Source: Chlamydiota bacterium (lineage in GTDB: Bacteria; Chlamydiota; Chlamydiia; Chlamydiales; 2-12-FULL-49-11). Taken from it: a stretch of 40,375 nucleotides of DNA. The notes under the pieces are model-generated. The model saw only the letters and a program-made list of their open reading frames with translations. It did no database searches and was not told the DNA's origin. Below, piece by piece: positions 8,723 to 17,654 of this stretch (its first letter is position 1; each line of letters starts with the position of its first letter). The stretch lies in contig CANJWO010000014.1 in the NCBI GenBank assembly GCA_947478685.1, positions 1-40,375 on the forward strand, in the 5' to 3' direction. The position numbers and the translations under genes are program-made.

Positions 8723-10150
8723 TTAGTCTTCAGATAGTTCGGGGAAAAATGCAAGAGCGAGAGTTTTTAGAGCGATTGTTGTCGCGGTAGTTTTCTTTTC
8801 GGGGCTGCTTAATTTGGCGCTAATTTTTTCTTTGAACTCCTCAATAGTGAGGTTGAGGGGTTCCATCAGCCATTTGGAGTAAATGAGGGAGATGTTTTTA
8901 AGGAATATGAGTTGTAGTGTCTGATATAATAATGCCCGTTCTGCCGGAAGGTGATGTGTGAGAGAATCTTTAAAGGCCTTCATAGCTTTTGGAATTTCAG
9001 AAAGTGCATGGAGGGCTTTACTTTCTAATTTAGAGCGATTTATCAATAGAATTTTGCTTGCCGCAAAGTCTTTAAGAGTTTCGGCTATATAATCTTCAGG
9101 GGAAGAATAAAATCTGCCAAGTGGTATGGGCGCATTGATAAGTCTCAGAAATAGATGGTCAGCGAATAGACATAACTCAGGTGAAGGAGTGAGACGAAAA
9201 AATTGATGAAGGTTAAGAAGTTCACCTACTAAGTTCTGAATAAGGGTAATTTTTCTAGTTTCAAATAGACTACCTTTAGGGATTCTGCTGGCCATCCCTT
9301 CTAATAAAGAGACCCGTTTAGCAAAAGCTAACGAAGTGGGAATCGCCCCATTAGTGAGATTGAACATGAGTAAGCGGAAGCTATTATAGACATGAGTATC
9401 GGTTGGGTCAATTTCTGAAAAAAGAATTCTATAGGTCTCTAATATAAGAAATTGAGCGCCGTTTTGAGGGGGAGCCACTTCCGGTCGAAGATCGGGTAAG
9501 ATTTTTTGTTTCCATTGATCAAAGGAATAGGGAAACTTTCCTTTGCCTATTTTTTCATAAATGAGAGCTTCTCTCTCATAGATCAGATTTTGAAAACTGC
9601 TGATTAAGATATCACGCTCAGTCTCTTCAAATTCTTCAATGGATAGAAAAAAAGCTTCAACTGCTGAGTATATTTCTTGAAGTTCAGGGAGAAAGGCTTC
9701 ATTGAGAAAGGGAATTGCCGGATCAATAGAGTCGATGATCTTTCTAAAGGTGATTATTACATAGGCCTCTGGAAAAGCGTTATAATCAATATGTCTTGCT
9801 ATCACCGAAAAGATAACTTCCTCTTGATCCTTAATTTCTTTGGATAATTCTATAAAAGCATCAGTTGGAGCAATGCCGCTTTGCTCAAAGAGTGGGGGTA
9901 GCTCTCTTAGATGATGTTCGAGGAGGGGAAGGGTTCTGAAATTGAGCCGATCTTCCCTAATTGCCCTCTCAAACCTCGCCTTTAAAATACCGACAAGTTG
10001 ATCAAGCTCGCTTGCAACAGGGAATGAGAATGTAGTCAGATTTTCCGAAACTTTTTTCAGCTTTTCATAAAAACTGGTAATCGAATCAGATGCTATTTCT
10101 ACTCGTGCAGAGCAAGCGACAATAGTGTGAACTGGACCTAAACTTTCCAT
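8723..10150 (-). CDS. Helical protein of unknown function
   Basis: 475 residues from ATG 10150, preceded by ACGGGAA at good distance; an ATG at 10204 would add 18 residues (MIHKIFLTTLYTQFNGNI) that look untranslated. Not recognised. The protein is largely amphipathic helix, acidic, with leucine/phenylalanine-rich segments (FLNEAFLPELQEIYSAVEAF, ALHALSEIPKAMKAF). There is no signal peptide, membrane helix, or nucleotide-binding or metal motif. Its style (long helices, low glycine) matches the 1014-residue protein, yet I see no alignable similarity between them. It follows nth on the same strand after about 60 bases. A lineage-specific cytoplasmic or secreted protein is the most I can say. Confidence 0.8.
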   Translation of the reverse strand: MESLGPVHTIVACSARVEIASDSITSFYEKLKKVSENLTTFSFPVASELDQLVGILKARFERAIREDRLNFRTLPLLEHHLRELPPLFEQSGIAPTDAFIELSKEIKDQEEVIFSVIARHIDYNAFPEAYVIITFRKIIDSIDPAIPFLNEAFLPELQEIYSAVEAFFLSIEEFEETERDILISSFQNLIYEREALIYEKIGKGKFPYSFDQWKQKILPDLRPEVAPPQNGAQFLILETYRILFSEIDPTDTHVYNSFRLLMFNLTNGAIPTSLAFAKRVSLLEGMASRIPKGSLFETRKITLIQNLVGELLNLHQFFRLTPSPELCLFADHLFLRLINAPIPLGRFYSSPEDYIAETLKDFAASKILLINRSKLESKALHALSEIPKAMKAFKDSLTHHLPAERALLYQTLQLIFLKNISLIYSKWLMEPLNLTIEEFKEKISAKLSSPEKKTTATTIALKTLALAFFPELSED

Positions 10151-10211
10151 GATATTCCCGTTAAATTGGGTGTAAAGTGTAGTTAAAAATATCTTATGAA
10201 TCAAGTAAGAA

Positions 10212-10835
10212 TCAAATGTCTGATTCTAATTTTATGGCGGAGCAGATGGGACAGGTGACAAGGTTGTGGCGGAGAGCGGGGCAGTGTGCTCTTGCATAGT
10301 AGATGAGTTGGAGATGGAGTTTGTTCCAGTGGGCTTTCGGGAAGAGGGCTTTTAGATCGGCCTCTGTTTGTACGACCGATTTGCCAGATGAGATGCCCCA
10401 CCTTTTTGCCAGTCTGTGGATGTGGGTGTCGACAGGGAACGAGGGGACTTTAAAGGAGTGGGCCATGACGCAAGAGGCTGTTTTGTGGCCAACGCCTGGG
10501 AGGGTTTCGAGAGATTCGAAGGAGGGGGGGACTTTACCGCCGTGATTCTCAATGAGGATTTTTGAGAGGTTCCAAATGGCGTTTGATTTTGTTGGACCAA
10601 GTCCGCATGGGCGGACAATGCTAAGGATCTCAAGCGGTGTGAGCTTGATCATATCTGCAGGCGTTTTTGCCTTGGTAAAGAGAATGGGAGTGATCTCATT
10701 GACCCTTTTGTCGGTGCACTGGGCAGAGAGGAGTGTGGCGATGAGAAGGGTGTAAGGATCTTCGTGTTTAAGTGGAATTTCGGGATGAGGGAAAAGCTCA
10801 TCAAGTATGTCTTGTATTATTTTCCGACGCAGAAT
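10212..10835 (-). CDS. nth: Endonuclease III with a non-canonical start codon
   Basis: DNA glycosylase/AP lyase for oxidised pyrimidines (base excision repair). The helix-hairpin-helix LPGVGHKTA supplies the catalytic Lys and VDTHIHRLAKR the catalytic Asp. The first ATG (10652) would delete the conserved N-terminal third, but the same frame runs on upstream as QDILDELFPHPEIPL, then YTLLIATLLSAQCTDKRVNE, classic Nth sequence. Between the upstream stop (near 10900) and 10652 I find no ATG, GTG or TTG; ATT at 10835 or 10844 and CTG at 10832 are the plausible starts, giving about 206-210 residues, normal for the family. The gene therefore overlaps the mnmE 3' end. The C-terminus has C-x9-C-x2-C and then SAIKLESDI, lacking the usual fourth cysteine, so a standard [4Fe-4S] cluster is doubtful. 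nth next to mnmE is also the Chlamydia order. Confidence 0.85.
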   Translation of the reverse strand: MLRRKIIQDILDELFPHPEIPLKHEDPYTLLIATLLSAQCTDKRVNEITPILFTKAKTPADMIKLTPLEILSIVRPCGLGPTKSNAIWNLSKILIENHGGKVPPSFESLETLPGVGHKTASCVMAHSFKVPSFPVDTHIHRLAKRWGISSGKSVVQTEADLKALFPKAHWNKLHLQLIYYARAHCPALRHNLVTCPICSAIKLESDI

Positions 10836-12151
10836 TTTGCGAATATGGCACCCAAAATATCTTCGGTTACATTTGTCCCAATAATACTTGATAGAGATCT
10901 AAGCGACTGCCTTAAGTCAAAGGCTAAAAATTCAGGGGAGACATTATTTTTAAAACCTTGAATGACAGAATCGACCCCATCGATTGCCTCATTTAAGCTT
11001 GAAAAGTGGCGCTCTTTTGTAAGAGTAATTTGATCTTTATCTGGAAGTCTGTTTTTCCAAATTCGATCTACAATTTCCCGTTTTAGAGTTGTAAGGCCGG
11101 TTTTACATTTTGCAGATATTTTAATACCAGGGATTTGTGGATCTGAGTGTGGAAGATCGACTTTATTCCAAATGATCAGTGCATCAGGATAAGTCAAAAG
11201 AAGGTTCTCTTCATCAGAAGAGAGAGGCCTTGTAATATCTAGAAGAATAAGGACAAGATCAGAGCTATCTGCTGCTTTTCTTGTCCGAAGAATTCCCTCT
11301 TTTTCGATGATCTCTTCTGTCTCTCTGATACCGGCAGTATCGAAGAGTCGAAAGGGCATCCCTTCAATCAGGAGCTCTTCATGAAGTGTATCTCTTGTTG
11401 TTCCTGGGATATTAGTAACAATAGCCCGCTCCTGATCAAGTAGGGCGTTCATTAGAGAGGATTTTCCTACATTAGGGGCGCCAAGAAGGCATAGTGTAGA
11501 GCCGCGATTGAATAAGACGCCGTCATGAAAGGTGTTTGCTAATTTGACCATCGCCTCTTTTGTAGCTACTAGCATCTCTAAGAGCTCTTCTCTGGATGCA
11601 AATTCGAGCCCCTCTTCAGGATAGTCGACCCATGCCTCAATGATCGCTGTAATATCGGTTAGGCGCTGTTGTAAATCTTTGACAAGTATTGATAGACGGC
11701 CTTGTAGCTGATCTGATGCCGCTTGTAATGCAAGTTCGTTTTTTGCAGCAATCAGTTCCTGCACGGCCTCTGCTTGAGCTAAGTCGATTCGGTTATTTTT
11801 AAATGCCCGTAAACTAAACTCACCAGGACCTGCTGCCCGTGCCCCTGCCTCTAAAACTCGCGCGAGCACCTTTTGTGTAACAAAAGAGCCTCCATGGCAC
11901 ATGATTTCGACTGATTCTTCGCCCGTATAAGACCGCCCCTCATGCATTACCAAAAGGAGGACCTCATCAATCAAGCTGCCCGCTTTTGAAAAAATCTTTC
12001 CTAGATGCGCCGTGTGCGAAGCGTAGCTTCCCACGTTCCCTGAAAAGATTTCGCCGGCCACAGCAAATGCTTTTTTTCCAGAAATTCTTATAATGCTGAT
12101 TGCCCCTTCGCCAGGCGCAGTCGCTATAGCAGCTATCGTATCATCATTCAT
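10817..12151 (-). CDS. mnmE: tRNA modification GTPase MnmE
   Basis: With MnmG it installs the aminomethyl-type modification at the wobble uridine (U34) of certain tRNAs. 444 residues, full length. Order of parts: N-terminal folate-binding domain (1-118); helical domain; G domain with G1 GAPNVGKS (224-231), TTRD (251-254), DTAG (271-274) and NKVD (329-332); C-terminal FCVGK, whose C441 is the family's invariant cysteine. ATG at 12151. Its last codons overlap the start region of nth, read in another frame, so the two are probably co-transcribed and nth translation may be coupled to mnmE termination. The tRNA-Glu(TTC) and tRNA-Lys(TTT) genes at 39.2-39.4 kb are of classes MnmE commonly modifies. 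Confidence 0.97.
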   Translation of the reverse strand: MNDDTIAAIATAPGEGAISIIRISGKKAFAVAGEIFSGNVGSYASHTAHLGKIFSKAGSLIDEVLLLVMHEGRSYTGEESVEIMCHGGSFVTQKVLARVLEAGARAAGPGEFSLRAFKNNRIDLAQAEAVQELIAAKNELALQAASDQLQGRLSILVKDLQQRLTDITAIIEAWVDYPEEGLEFASREELLEMLVATKEAMVKLANTFHDGVLFNRGSTLCLLGAPNVGKSSLMNALLDQERAIVTNIPGTTRDTLHEELLIEGMPFRLFDTAGIRETEEIIEKEGILRTRKAADSSDLVLILLDITRPLSSDEENLLLTYPDALIIWNKVDLPHSDPQIPGIKISAKCKTGLTTLKREIVDRIWKNRLPDKDQITLTKERHFSSLNEAIDGVDSVIQGFKNNVSPEFLAFDLRQSLRSLSSIIGTNVTEDILGAIFAKFCVGK

Positions 12152-12246
12152 CCCAAAGATGATACCCTATGCAATCTCAAAGCTCAAACCAAATTATTAC
12201 AAGGGGGTCTACACCAATCTATTATTTTAAAATAAATTTTTAACGC

Positions 12247-14577
12247 CTATATAAGAGCAGAAATTTGAACACTGGCCTCTTCTAAGGTGATTTTAGGGAT
12301 GAATGGGCAGTCTGATTCTCCAAGGGCCGCGCAAGTTTGAAGGTGTGTGCTATTGAAATACTCAACCCAGGTTTCAGTTCCGTTAGGAGATCCAAAGTCT
12401 CCAGTGAGGTTTTTGATAATTGTCCAGAATTTAGCTAATTTTTCAGGGTCAGTTTTTTTTTGTAAGAGGGGCATATTAAGGAGGAGAAAGGCTAATACAA
12501 TTCCTGTTGTGATCGTTGCATCTTCTTTATTTAGAATAATGTTGCGGAGGGCAATATTGGAATTATAAAGTTTTTTTATTTCTTGAATTGGAGGTGAATA
12601 GAAATCTTTAATAATTCTTTTGCAAATGTTAACTCTATGTCTTGGAGCAAGAAATTCAAAGGTAGAAGAATATGATGTTGTGCCAAATGGAACAATCAGG
12701 CTGCTGCTACTAATTTTGGCGCTAAGAGGGCCTGTAATATCTGTGGGTGAAAAAATAATTATATTATTAAGGCTTAGATTTCCATGAACAAAATCTCTTA
12801 AATGAAGTTCGATTTGTCCCGCTATAATGCTATTGCATATCTGCATAAATTGAGAAGTTGTAATAGAATTTTGATTCGCAATCAATAAATTCGCATCGGA
12901 GAAAATTTTTTCAGTAATGTGAAATCCCTTAAAGAGATTGAAGGTTGTTTTGTGTATAACTCTATCTATACATTCTACATGGGACATTCCTTTTAGACTT
13001 TCCATAGGCCAAGGTTTGTATTCTCTGAATGGAAGGATATCTTTTATTAGTGACATCCAGCTTGCATTTAGAATTCCAGTCTCACTGATCTGTATCAACC
13101 ATACATCATTACATTTTATAGAAGAGCTGCGTAGATATTTTTTTTTGTATTTTCGATCAAATTCAATAGCAAAACTAGTTGGATTTATTTTTCGAATAGA
13201 GTGAAAATCTGCTTTTTCTACCTTAGGTATTTGTTTTGCAAACACATCGGTATCAGTGAAATAAATCTTTTGATAGTCTAGGGAGTTGAGAAAAATAGAA
13301 TAAATTCTTTGAATTTGAGTTTGGAGTTTATATAGACTTTGAGAATTGAGGGGCGTAGATAAAACCACTAATTCAACAGGAGGTATATCATGAGGAATTG
13401 AAATTAAAATAGGTTGAGGTGGTGTCATTAACAGAGACAGTCTCTCCGCCGCTTCTTCAAGTGAGATCCTAGGTTTTGGGATTTCTTTCCCATCTTTGAT
13501 GAGCTGATAAACTTGAAGGTTAAAATCTAGCCCAAACTTAGGTATAGTTTTAGTGATCGGTATAAATCCACCCGTAAGATCAGAAACAATAGCCCAAAAT
13601 AATGCTGAAATTTCGTCGGAAACAGAGATTTGATATTCCTTTAGTAGCATTCCCATATAGGCAAGTGTAAGCCCTAAGCTTGCAATGCCATCTTCTTTGG
13701 TCGCTATTAAAGGGGGGCAGTCATCTGATTGATATACTTGATATACAAATGTTTGAGTTAATGGCAGTGATCGGAAGGCGGCTTCTCTGATGAGGATTTC
13801 TCGGTGTGATGGAGAGAGGAAATCGGCTGTTTGACCGGTAATTTGTTTACCAAATTCTAGAATGGAATCAATATCACAAAGTTTTGCTGAGTATGAAAAT
13901 GGCCCATCAATTTTTTTAAAAACAAGTATATTGCTTGGTTTAATATCTCCATGGACTGCTCCAAAATTATTAAGTTCAATCATTCCAAGAACAGCATCTC
14001 TGCAAATGCGGATATAATTATAAATATTAGGTTTCGGTTGGATGCAAGAAAAGTGATGTCCATCACAGAGTGCTTTTTCTGCAATATGGAATTGCTTTTG
14101 CATTGATTTACTAGTGGCAATGGTAATCTTTTCGACACATTCGACATATCTCATACTAGAAAGAGTTTCATAAAAACGTGGCGTAAACGGCTCTTTTTGA
14201 GCTTCTATGTCTTTAACAATTGCTACAGGGGTGATCTCCAATTCAGTGGGGGCAACTACTTTTATTCGGAGAGCTGCACGAGCAACTTTATAAACTCCAT
14301 TACCAAGCTTTATTTGAGGATCTTTTCTATTTTTTGTAACAATGAAGCTAGATTCGGTTATCCTTCTTAGCGAGTGTGGGCAAGCAGGGTTTTTAAAAAA
14401 TGCGCTGCCTATCGAATTTCTGATATTAAAATAAATTTTTAGAGTAGAAGGGTTAGCTTTAAATATCTTATAGGCAAGTGAAATAATTGATTTATCTTCT
14501 TCAGATATCGGGATTATTGATAAGTAATCAGAAGATAGGGTTGAGGGGTCAAAGGGCCTAAATTGCATTTTTAGCAT
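12247..14577 (-). CDS. Tandem kinase/degenerate-kinase protein, copy 1
   Basis: 776 residues. The first half reads as a protein kinase-like domain: glycine loop LGNGVYKVA (91-99), VAIVK with K122, catalytic loop HGDIKPSN (209-216) with D211, K213 and N216, CDID (234-237) in place of DFG, and ED-x3-S-LG near 295-302 as the helix-F region. The second half (about 460-776) is a divergent duplicate: the same order of blocks recurs (IRKINPTSF, FHITEKIFSD, FVHGNLSLNN, FEFLAPRHR, FWTIIKNLTGDF), but the glycine loop, lysine and catalytic Asp are lost (HGN at 598-600). So: active-looking kinase first, pseudokinase second. No signal peptide or membrane helix. ATG 14577 follows the ruvA stop by one base, suggesting translational coupling. 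A paralogue lies on the other side of ruvA. Substrate unknown; a host-directed effector is inference. Confidence 0.8.
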   Translation of the reverse strand: MLKMQFRPFDPSTLSSDYLSIIPISEEDKSIISLAYKIFKANPSTLKIYFNIRNSIGSAFFKNPACPHSLRRITESSFIVTKNRKDPQIKLGNGVYKVARAALRIKVVAPTELEITPVAIVKDIEAQKEPFTPRFYETLSSMRYVECVEKITIATSKSMQKQFHIAEKALCDGHHFSCIQPKPNIYNYIRICRDAVLGMIELNNFGAVHGDIKPSNILVFKKIDGPFSYSAKLCDIDSILEFGKQITGQTADFLSPSHREILIREAAFRSLPLTQTFVYQVYQSDDCPPLIATKEDGIASLGLTLAYMGMLLKEYQISVSDEISALFWAIVSDLTGGFIPITKTIPKFGLDFNLQVYQLIKDGKEIPKPRISLEEAAERLSLLMTPPQPILISIPHDIPPVELVVLSTPLNSQSLYKLQTQIQRIYSIFLNSLDYQKIYFTDTDVFAKQIPKVEKADFHSIRKINPTSFAIEFDRKYKKKYLRSSSIKCNDVWLIQISETGILNASWMSLIKDILPFREYKPWPMESLKGMSHVECIDRVIHKTTFNLFKGFHITEKIFSDANLLIANQNSITTSQFMQICNSIIAGQIELHLRDFVHGNLSLNNIIIFSPTDITGPLSAKISSSSLIVPFGTTSYSSTFEFLAPRHRVNICKRIIKDFYSPPIQEIKKLYNSNIALRNIILNKEDATITTGIVLAFLLLNMPLLQKKTDPEKLAKFWTIIKNLTGDFGSPNGTETWVEYFNSTHLQTCAALGESDCPFIPKITLEEASVQISALI

Positions 14578-14578
14578 G

Positions 14579-15166
14579 TTAAATCTTCTTTAGTGCATTT
14601 GTGATTAGTCTTGGAAGGCCTATAATCTCATCGGAATTATTATCCATCGCCTTTTTGATGGCCGATTCAGCAATCTTTTGATTGTAGCCAAGACGAATGA
14701 GGGCAAGGGTCGCATCACTTATTAACTCATGATGGATCCCTTTAGTAACTTTGATAGCATCATCCGGTTTGATCCGACCTTTTAGTTCTACAATAAGACG
14801 CTCAGAGCTTTTTTTCCCAATTCCCGGAATTTTACAAAGAAGGGTGGTGTTACTTGTTTCAATTGCTTCATGAAGATCATTTACACTAATGTGACCAATG
14901 ATCGAAAGGGAGGTCTTTGCCCCAACCCCTGAAATAGAGGTAAGAAGCTCAAAAAGCTCTCGATCTTTTCTAGAAATAAAGCCAAATAACTTCATGTCAT
15001 CTTCACGAACAACAAGAGCAGTAAAGAGTTGGCAAGTCATCCCGGATTGCAAAATTGTTGTATAAAGATTGACCGGAATATAAATCTTATACCCAATGCC
15101 ACCTACATCAATGACAGCATACTCCGGCGTAATGTGAGAGACTAAACCTTTGATCGATTCATACAT
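14579..15166 (-). CDS. ruvA: Holliday junction branch migration protein RuvA
   Basis: Tetrameric Holliday-junction-binding subunit of RuvAB. 195 residues, normal. Seen: OB-fold start YESIKGLVSHITPEYAVIDV, GGIGYKI, and two helix-hairpin-helix motifs, ISGVGAKTS and IPGIGKKSS, followed by the C-terminal domain that contacts RuvB (ATLALIRLGYNQ). It is flanked on both sides by the tandem kinase-like paralogues, and copy 1 begins one base after its stop. ruvC lies at 18.5-19.0 kb on the same strand, so the ruvC and ruvA pair of Chlamydia is retained but separated here by copy 2, the repeat region and an 86-residue gene. Confidence 0.97.
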   Translation of the reverse strand: MYESIKGLVSHITPEYAVIDVGGIGYKIYIPVNLYTTILQSGMTCQLFTALVVREDDMKLFGFISRKDRELFELLTSISGVGAKTSLSIIGHISVNDLHEAIETSNTTLLCKIPGIGKKSSERLIVELKGRIKPDDAIKVTKGIHHELISDATLALIRLGYNQKIAESAIKKAMDNNSDEIIGLPRLITNALKKI

Positions 15167-15277
15167 CCATATACTATAAAATATAAGTTAAATTTGAAGC
15201 AATATTCATCTGGCGCTGCTATATACCGCCATCAACCCTCTATTGAGATCGGAACTTGCGATTTTATCTTTTCAAAA

Positions 15278-17611
15278 TCAACTAGATATAAGAGCAGAAA
15301 TTCGAACATATGCCTCTTCTAAGGTGATTTTTGGGATGAATGGGACGTGAGATTCTATTGGCAAAGCACCAATTTGAAGGTGTGTTGCTTCATTAAAAGC
15401 ATCCCAGGTTTGTGTTGCTTCAGGAGATCCAAAACCTCCAGTAAGATCCTTAAGAATTGACCAAAATTTATTAAAATTTTCTGGTCCAATTTTTTCTTGT
15501 AAGGAGGTCATGTTAAGAAACAGATGAATTAATACAATTCCTGTTGTAATTGTTGCATCTTCTATATTGAGAATAGTATCGCGGAGGTGAATTTTGGAAT
15601 TATAACGATTTTCTACATCGTTAAAGGAGGGGGAATCGCTAGTTAAGCGAATATTTCTATAAGTGCTAAGTCGATGTCTTGGAGCTAGAATTTCAAATCT
15701 AGAGCAGTTTGATGTTGTGCCGAATGGAATAATATGGGGACTATTAATGGTTTTAGCGGTAAGATCGCCTGTAATACCTGTGGGTGCAAATATATGTATA
15801 TTGTTTGTGCTTAGATTTGAATGGACAAAACCATTTGAATGAAGCTTGATTTGGTCATTTATAATGCAAATACATATCTGCATAAATTGTCGGGCTGAAA
15901 AAAAAGTTTGATGATTAACAAAAAAATTTCCGTCGCAAAAAATTTTTTCAGTAATATGAAATCCCTTAAAGAGGTCATAGAAGGATGCGTGTATATGTCT
16001 ATTTACACATTCTTCATCGAGGACACCATTTAGACTTTCTATAGGCCAAGCCTTGTATTCTCTATTTGAATCGATATCTTTTATTAGTGACTTATAGCTA
16101 GCATTTAGCTTTCCGGGCTCCCTGATCTCTATCAGCCATATGTTATTAGATTTTATAGAAGTGCTTTGTAGAGTATGCATTTTATTTTTTCGATCAAATT
16201 CAATTACAAAACTAGTTGGATTTATTTTTCGGATAGAGTGAGAATCGAGATCTCCTGCTTGATGCGTTTGTTTTACAAATGCATTGGCGTCATTAAAATA
16301 AATTTTTTTATATCCTCCAGAGAGGAGGAAAATAGAATAAATTCTTTGGATTTGTGCTTGGAGTTTACCCAAGCTTTTAGATGAGGCGGGCGGACATGAA
16401 ACTGTTAATTCAAATGGGGGTATATCATCTGGAATTTCAAGTAATATAGGTGAAGGGGGTGTCATTAATAAAGTCAGGCGCGCCTCTGCTTCTTCAAGGG
16501 AAATTCTAGGATTTGGAATCGGAGTATTATCTTTTATGAATTGTGCGGCTCGACTTATAGAATATATAAAAAATGGAGGTCTATTTGTATATCCAGAGGG
16601 TTCTATAAAACCGCCGGTAAGATCAGAGACAATCTGCCAATATAGTTCTGAAATTACTTTTGGAACCCTGATTTTATATTCATCTAGGAGCATCCCCATC
16701 CAGGCAAGTGTAAGCCCTAAGCTTGCTGTACTATTGCTTATTTTTCCTTCTATTTTGGTGCGATCAGATTTTCTATATGCCAGATGTATTAATTCTGGAG
16801 TCATAGCTATTTTATTTTTAATAAAATGATGGATAAAGTATTGCAGGATTTTTGGAGAGAGAAATTCGAGCGTTTGGCAGGTGTGGGGTTTTCCAATAGC
16901 TAGAACGGAATCTATATCACAGAGTTTTCCAGAATATGAAAATAAGCCATCTGTTTTTTGGAAAATAAGTATATTATTTGGTTTAATATCTCCATGAATT
17001 AATCTAAGACGATTAAGTTCAATCATCCCACTGACAGCATCTCTACAAACGCGAATATAATTATAAAAGTTAGGCTTGATCCGTCCAAAATGATGCCCAT
17101 CACATATTGCTTTTTCTGTAATATGAAATTGCTTCATTGTTGATTTAGTAGTGATATGGACAATTTTTTTCACGCATTCAACAAAATTCAGATTTTCGAG
17201 ACTTTCATAAAGCTGTGGTATAAAAGGTTTAGTTTGAGTATTTAAATCGGTAACAATTGCTATAGGGGTAATTTGCAATTCAAAAGGGGCAATTTCCGTT
17301 ATTTTCCACGCCGATTTAGCAACTTTATAACTTCCAAACCCAATTTTTGTTTTTAAATCACTTCGATTCTTTGTAATAACAAATGTTGAGTCAGATATTT
17401 TTCTCATTGAATGAGGGCAAGCATGTTTTGCAATAGATAAGCTGTCAATACCATCACTATTAAAGTAAGTTTTATGATTTGAAAGCTCTGATTTAAATAA
17501 CTTATAGGCAATTGAAATAATTGCATTATCCTCAGGAGATACCGGGATCATAGAAGAATAACAAGAAGGTAGAGGCGAGGAGTCAGAGTTTAGAAATTGC
17601 AATTTTAGCAT
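15278..17611 (-). CDS. Tandem kinase/degenerate-kinase protein, copy 2
   Basis: 777 residues and alignable end to end with the 776-residue protein on the far side of ruvA (same MLK(M/L)QF start, same block order, same length). Domain 1 keeps GFGSYKVA (91-98), HGDIKPNN (206-213) and CDID (231-234), but the lysine of the AIVK motif is threonine here (AIVTD, T121), and the helix-F acidic region EDGIAS of copy 1 is SNSTAS. Domain 2 has HSNLSTNN (597-604), without the catalytic Asp or Lys. This copy therefore looks more degenerate and may be inactive. RBS AAAGGA precedes ATG 17611. Its leader, GCAAATTTAAAGGACTATA, resembles sequence at 40210-40231 beyond the RING-like gene. No signal peptide. The pair most likely arose by local duplication around ruvA, but whether the target is host or bacterial cannot be told. 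Confidence 0.8.
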   Translation of the reverse strand: MLKLQFLNSDSSPLPSCYSSMIPVSPEDNAIISIAYKLFKSELSNHKTYFNSDGIDSLSIAKHACPHSMRKISDSTFVITKNRSDLKTKIGFGSYKVAKSAWKITEIAPFELQITPIAIVTDLNTQTKPFIPQLYESLENLNFVECVKKIVHITTKSTMKQFHITEKAICDGHHFGRIKPNFYNYIRVCRDAVSGMIELNRLRLIHGDIKPNNILIFQKTDGLFSYSGKLCDIDSVLAIGKPHTCQTLEFLSPKILQYFIHHFIKNKIAMTPELIHLAYRKSDRTKIEGKISNSTASLGLTLAWMGMLLDEYKIRVPKVISELYWQIVSDLTGGFIEPSGYTNRPPFFIYSISRAAQFIKDNTPIPNPRISLEEAEARLTLLMTPPSPILLEIPDDIPPFELTVSCPPASSKSLGKLQAQIQRIYSIFLLSGGYKKIYFNDANAFVKQTHQAGDLDSHSIRKINPTSFVIEFDRKNKMHTLQSTSIKSNNIWLIEIREPGKLNASYKSLIKDIDSNREYKAWPIESLNGVLDEECVNRHIHASFYDLFKGFHITEKIFCDGNFFVNHQTFFSARQFMQICICIINDQIKLHSNGFVHSNLSTNNIHIFAPTGITGDLTAKTINSPHIIPFGTTSNCSRFEILAPRHRLSTYRNIRLTSDSPSFNDVENRYNSKIHLRDTILNIEDATITTGIVLIHLFLNMTSLQEKIGPENFNKFWSILKDLTGGFGSPEATQTWDAFNEATHLQIGALPIESHVPFIPKITLEEAYVRISALISS

Positions 17612-17654
17612 ATTATAGTCCTTTAAATTTGCTTTAATAGGGATGTTTATTAGA

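Noticed and set aside
10352-10633. 93-codon frame overlapping nth on the same strand
   Set aside because: The Nth frame carries clear catalytic motifs over the same bases; this frame is a shadow.
12247-17611. Toxin-antitoxin or phage-defence kinase pair
   Set aside because: The proteins are too large, have no partner antitoxin or nuclease/ATPase module, and are paralogues separated by ruvA. Nothing specific supports a defence role.
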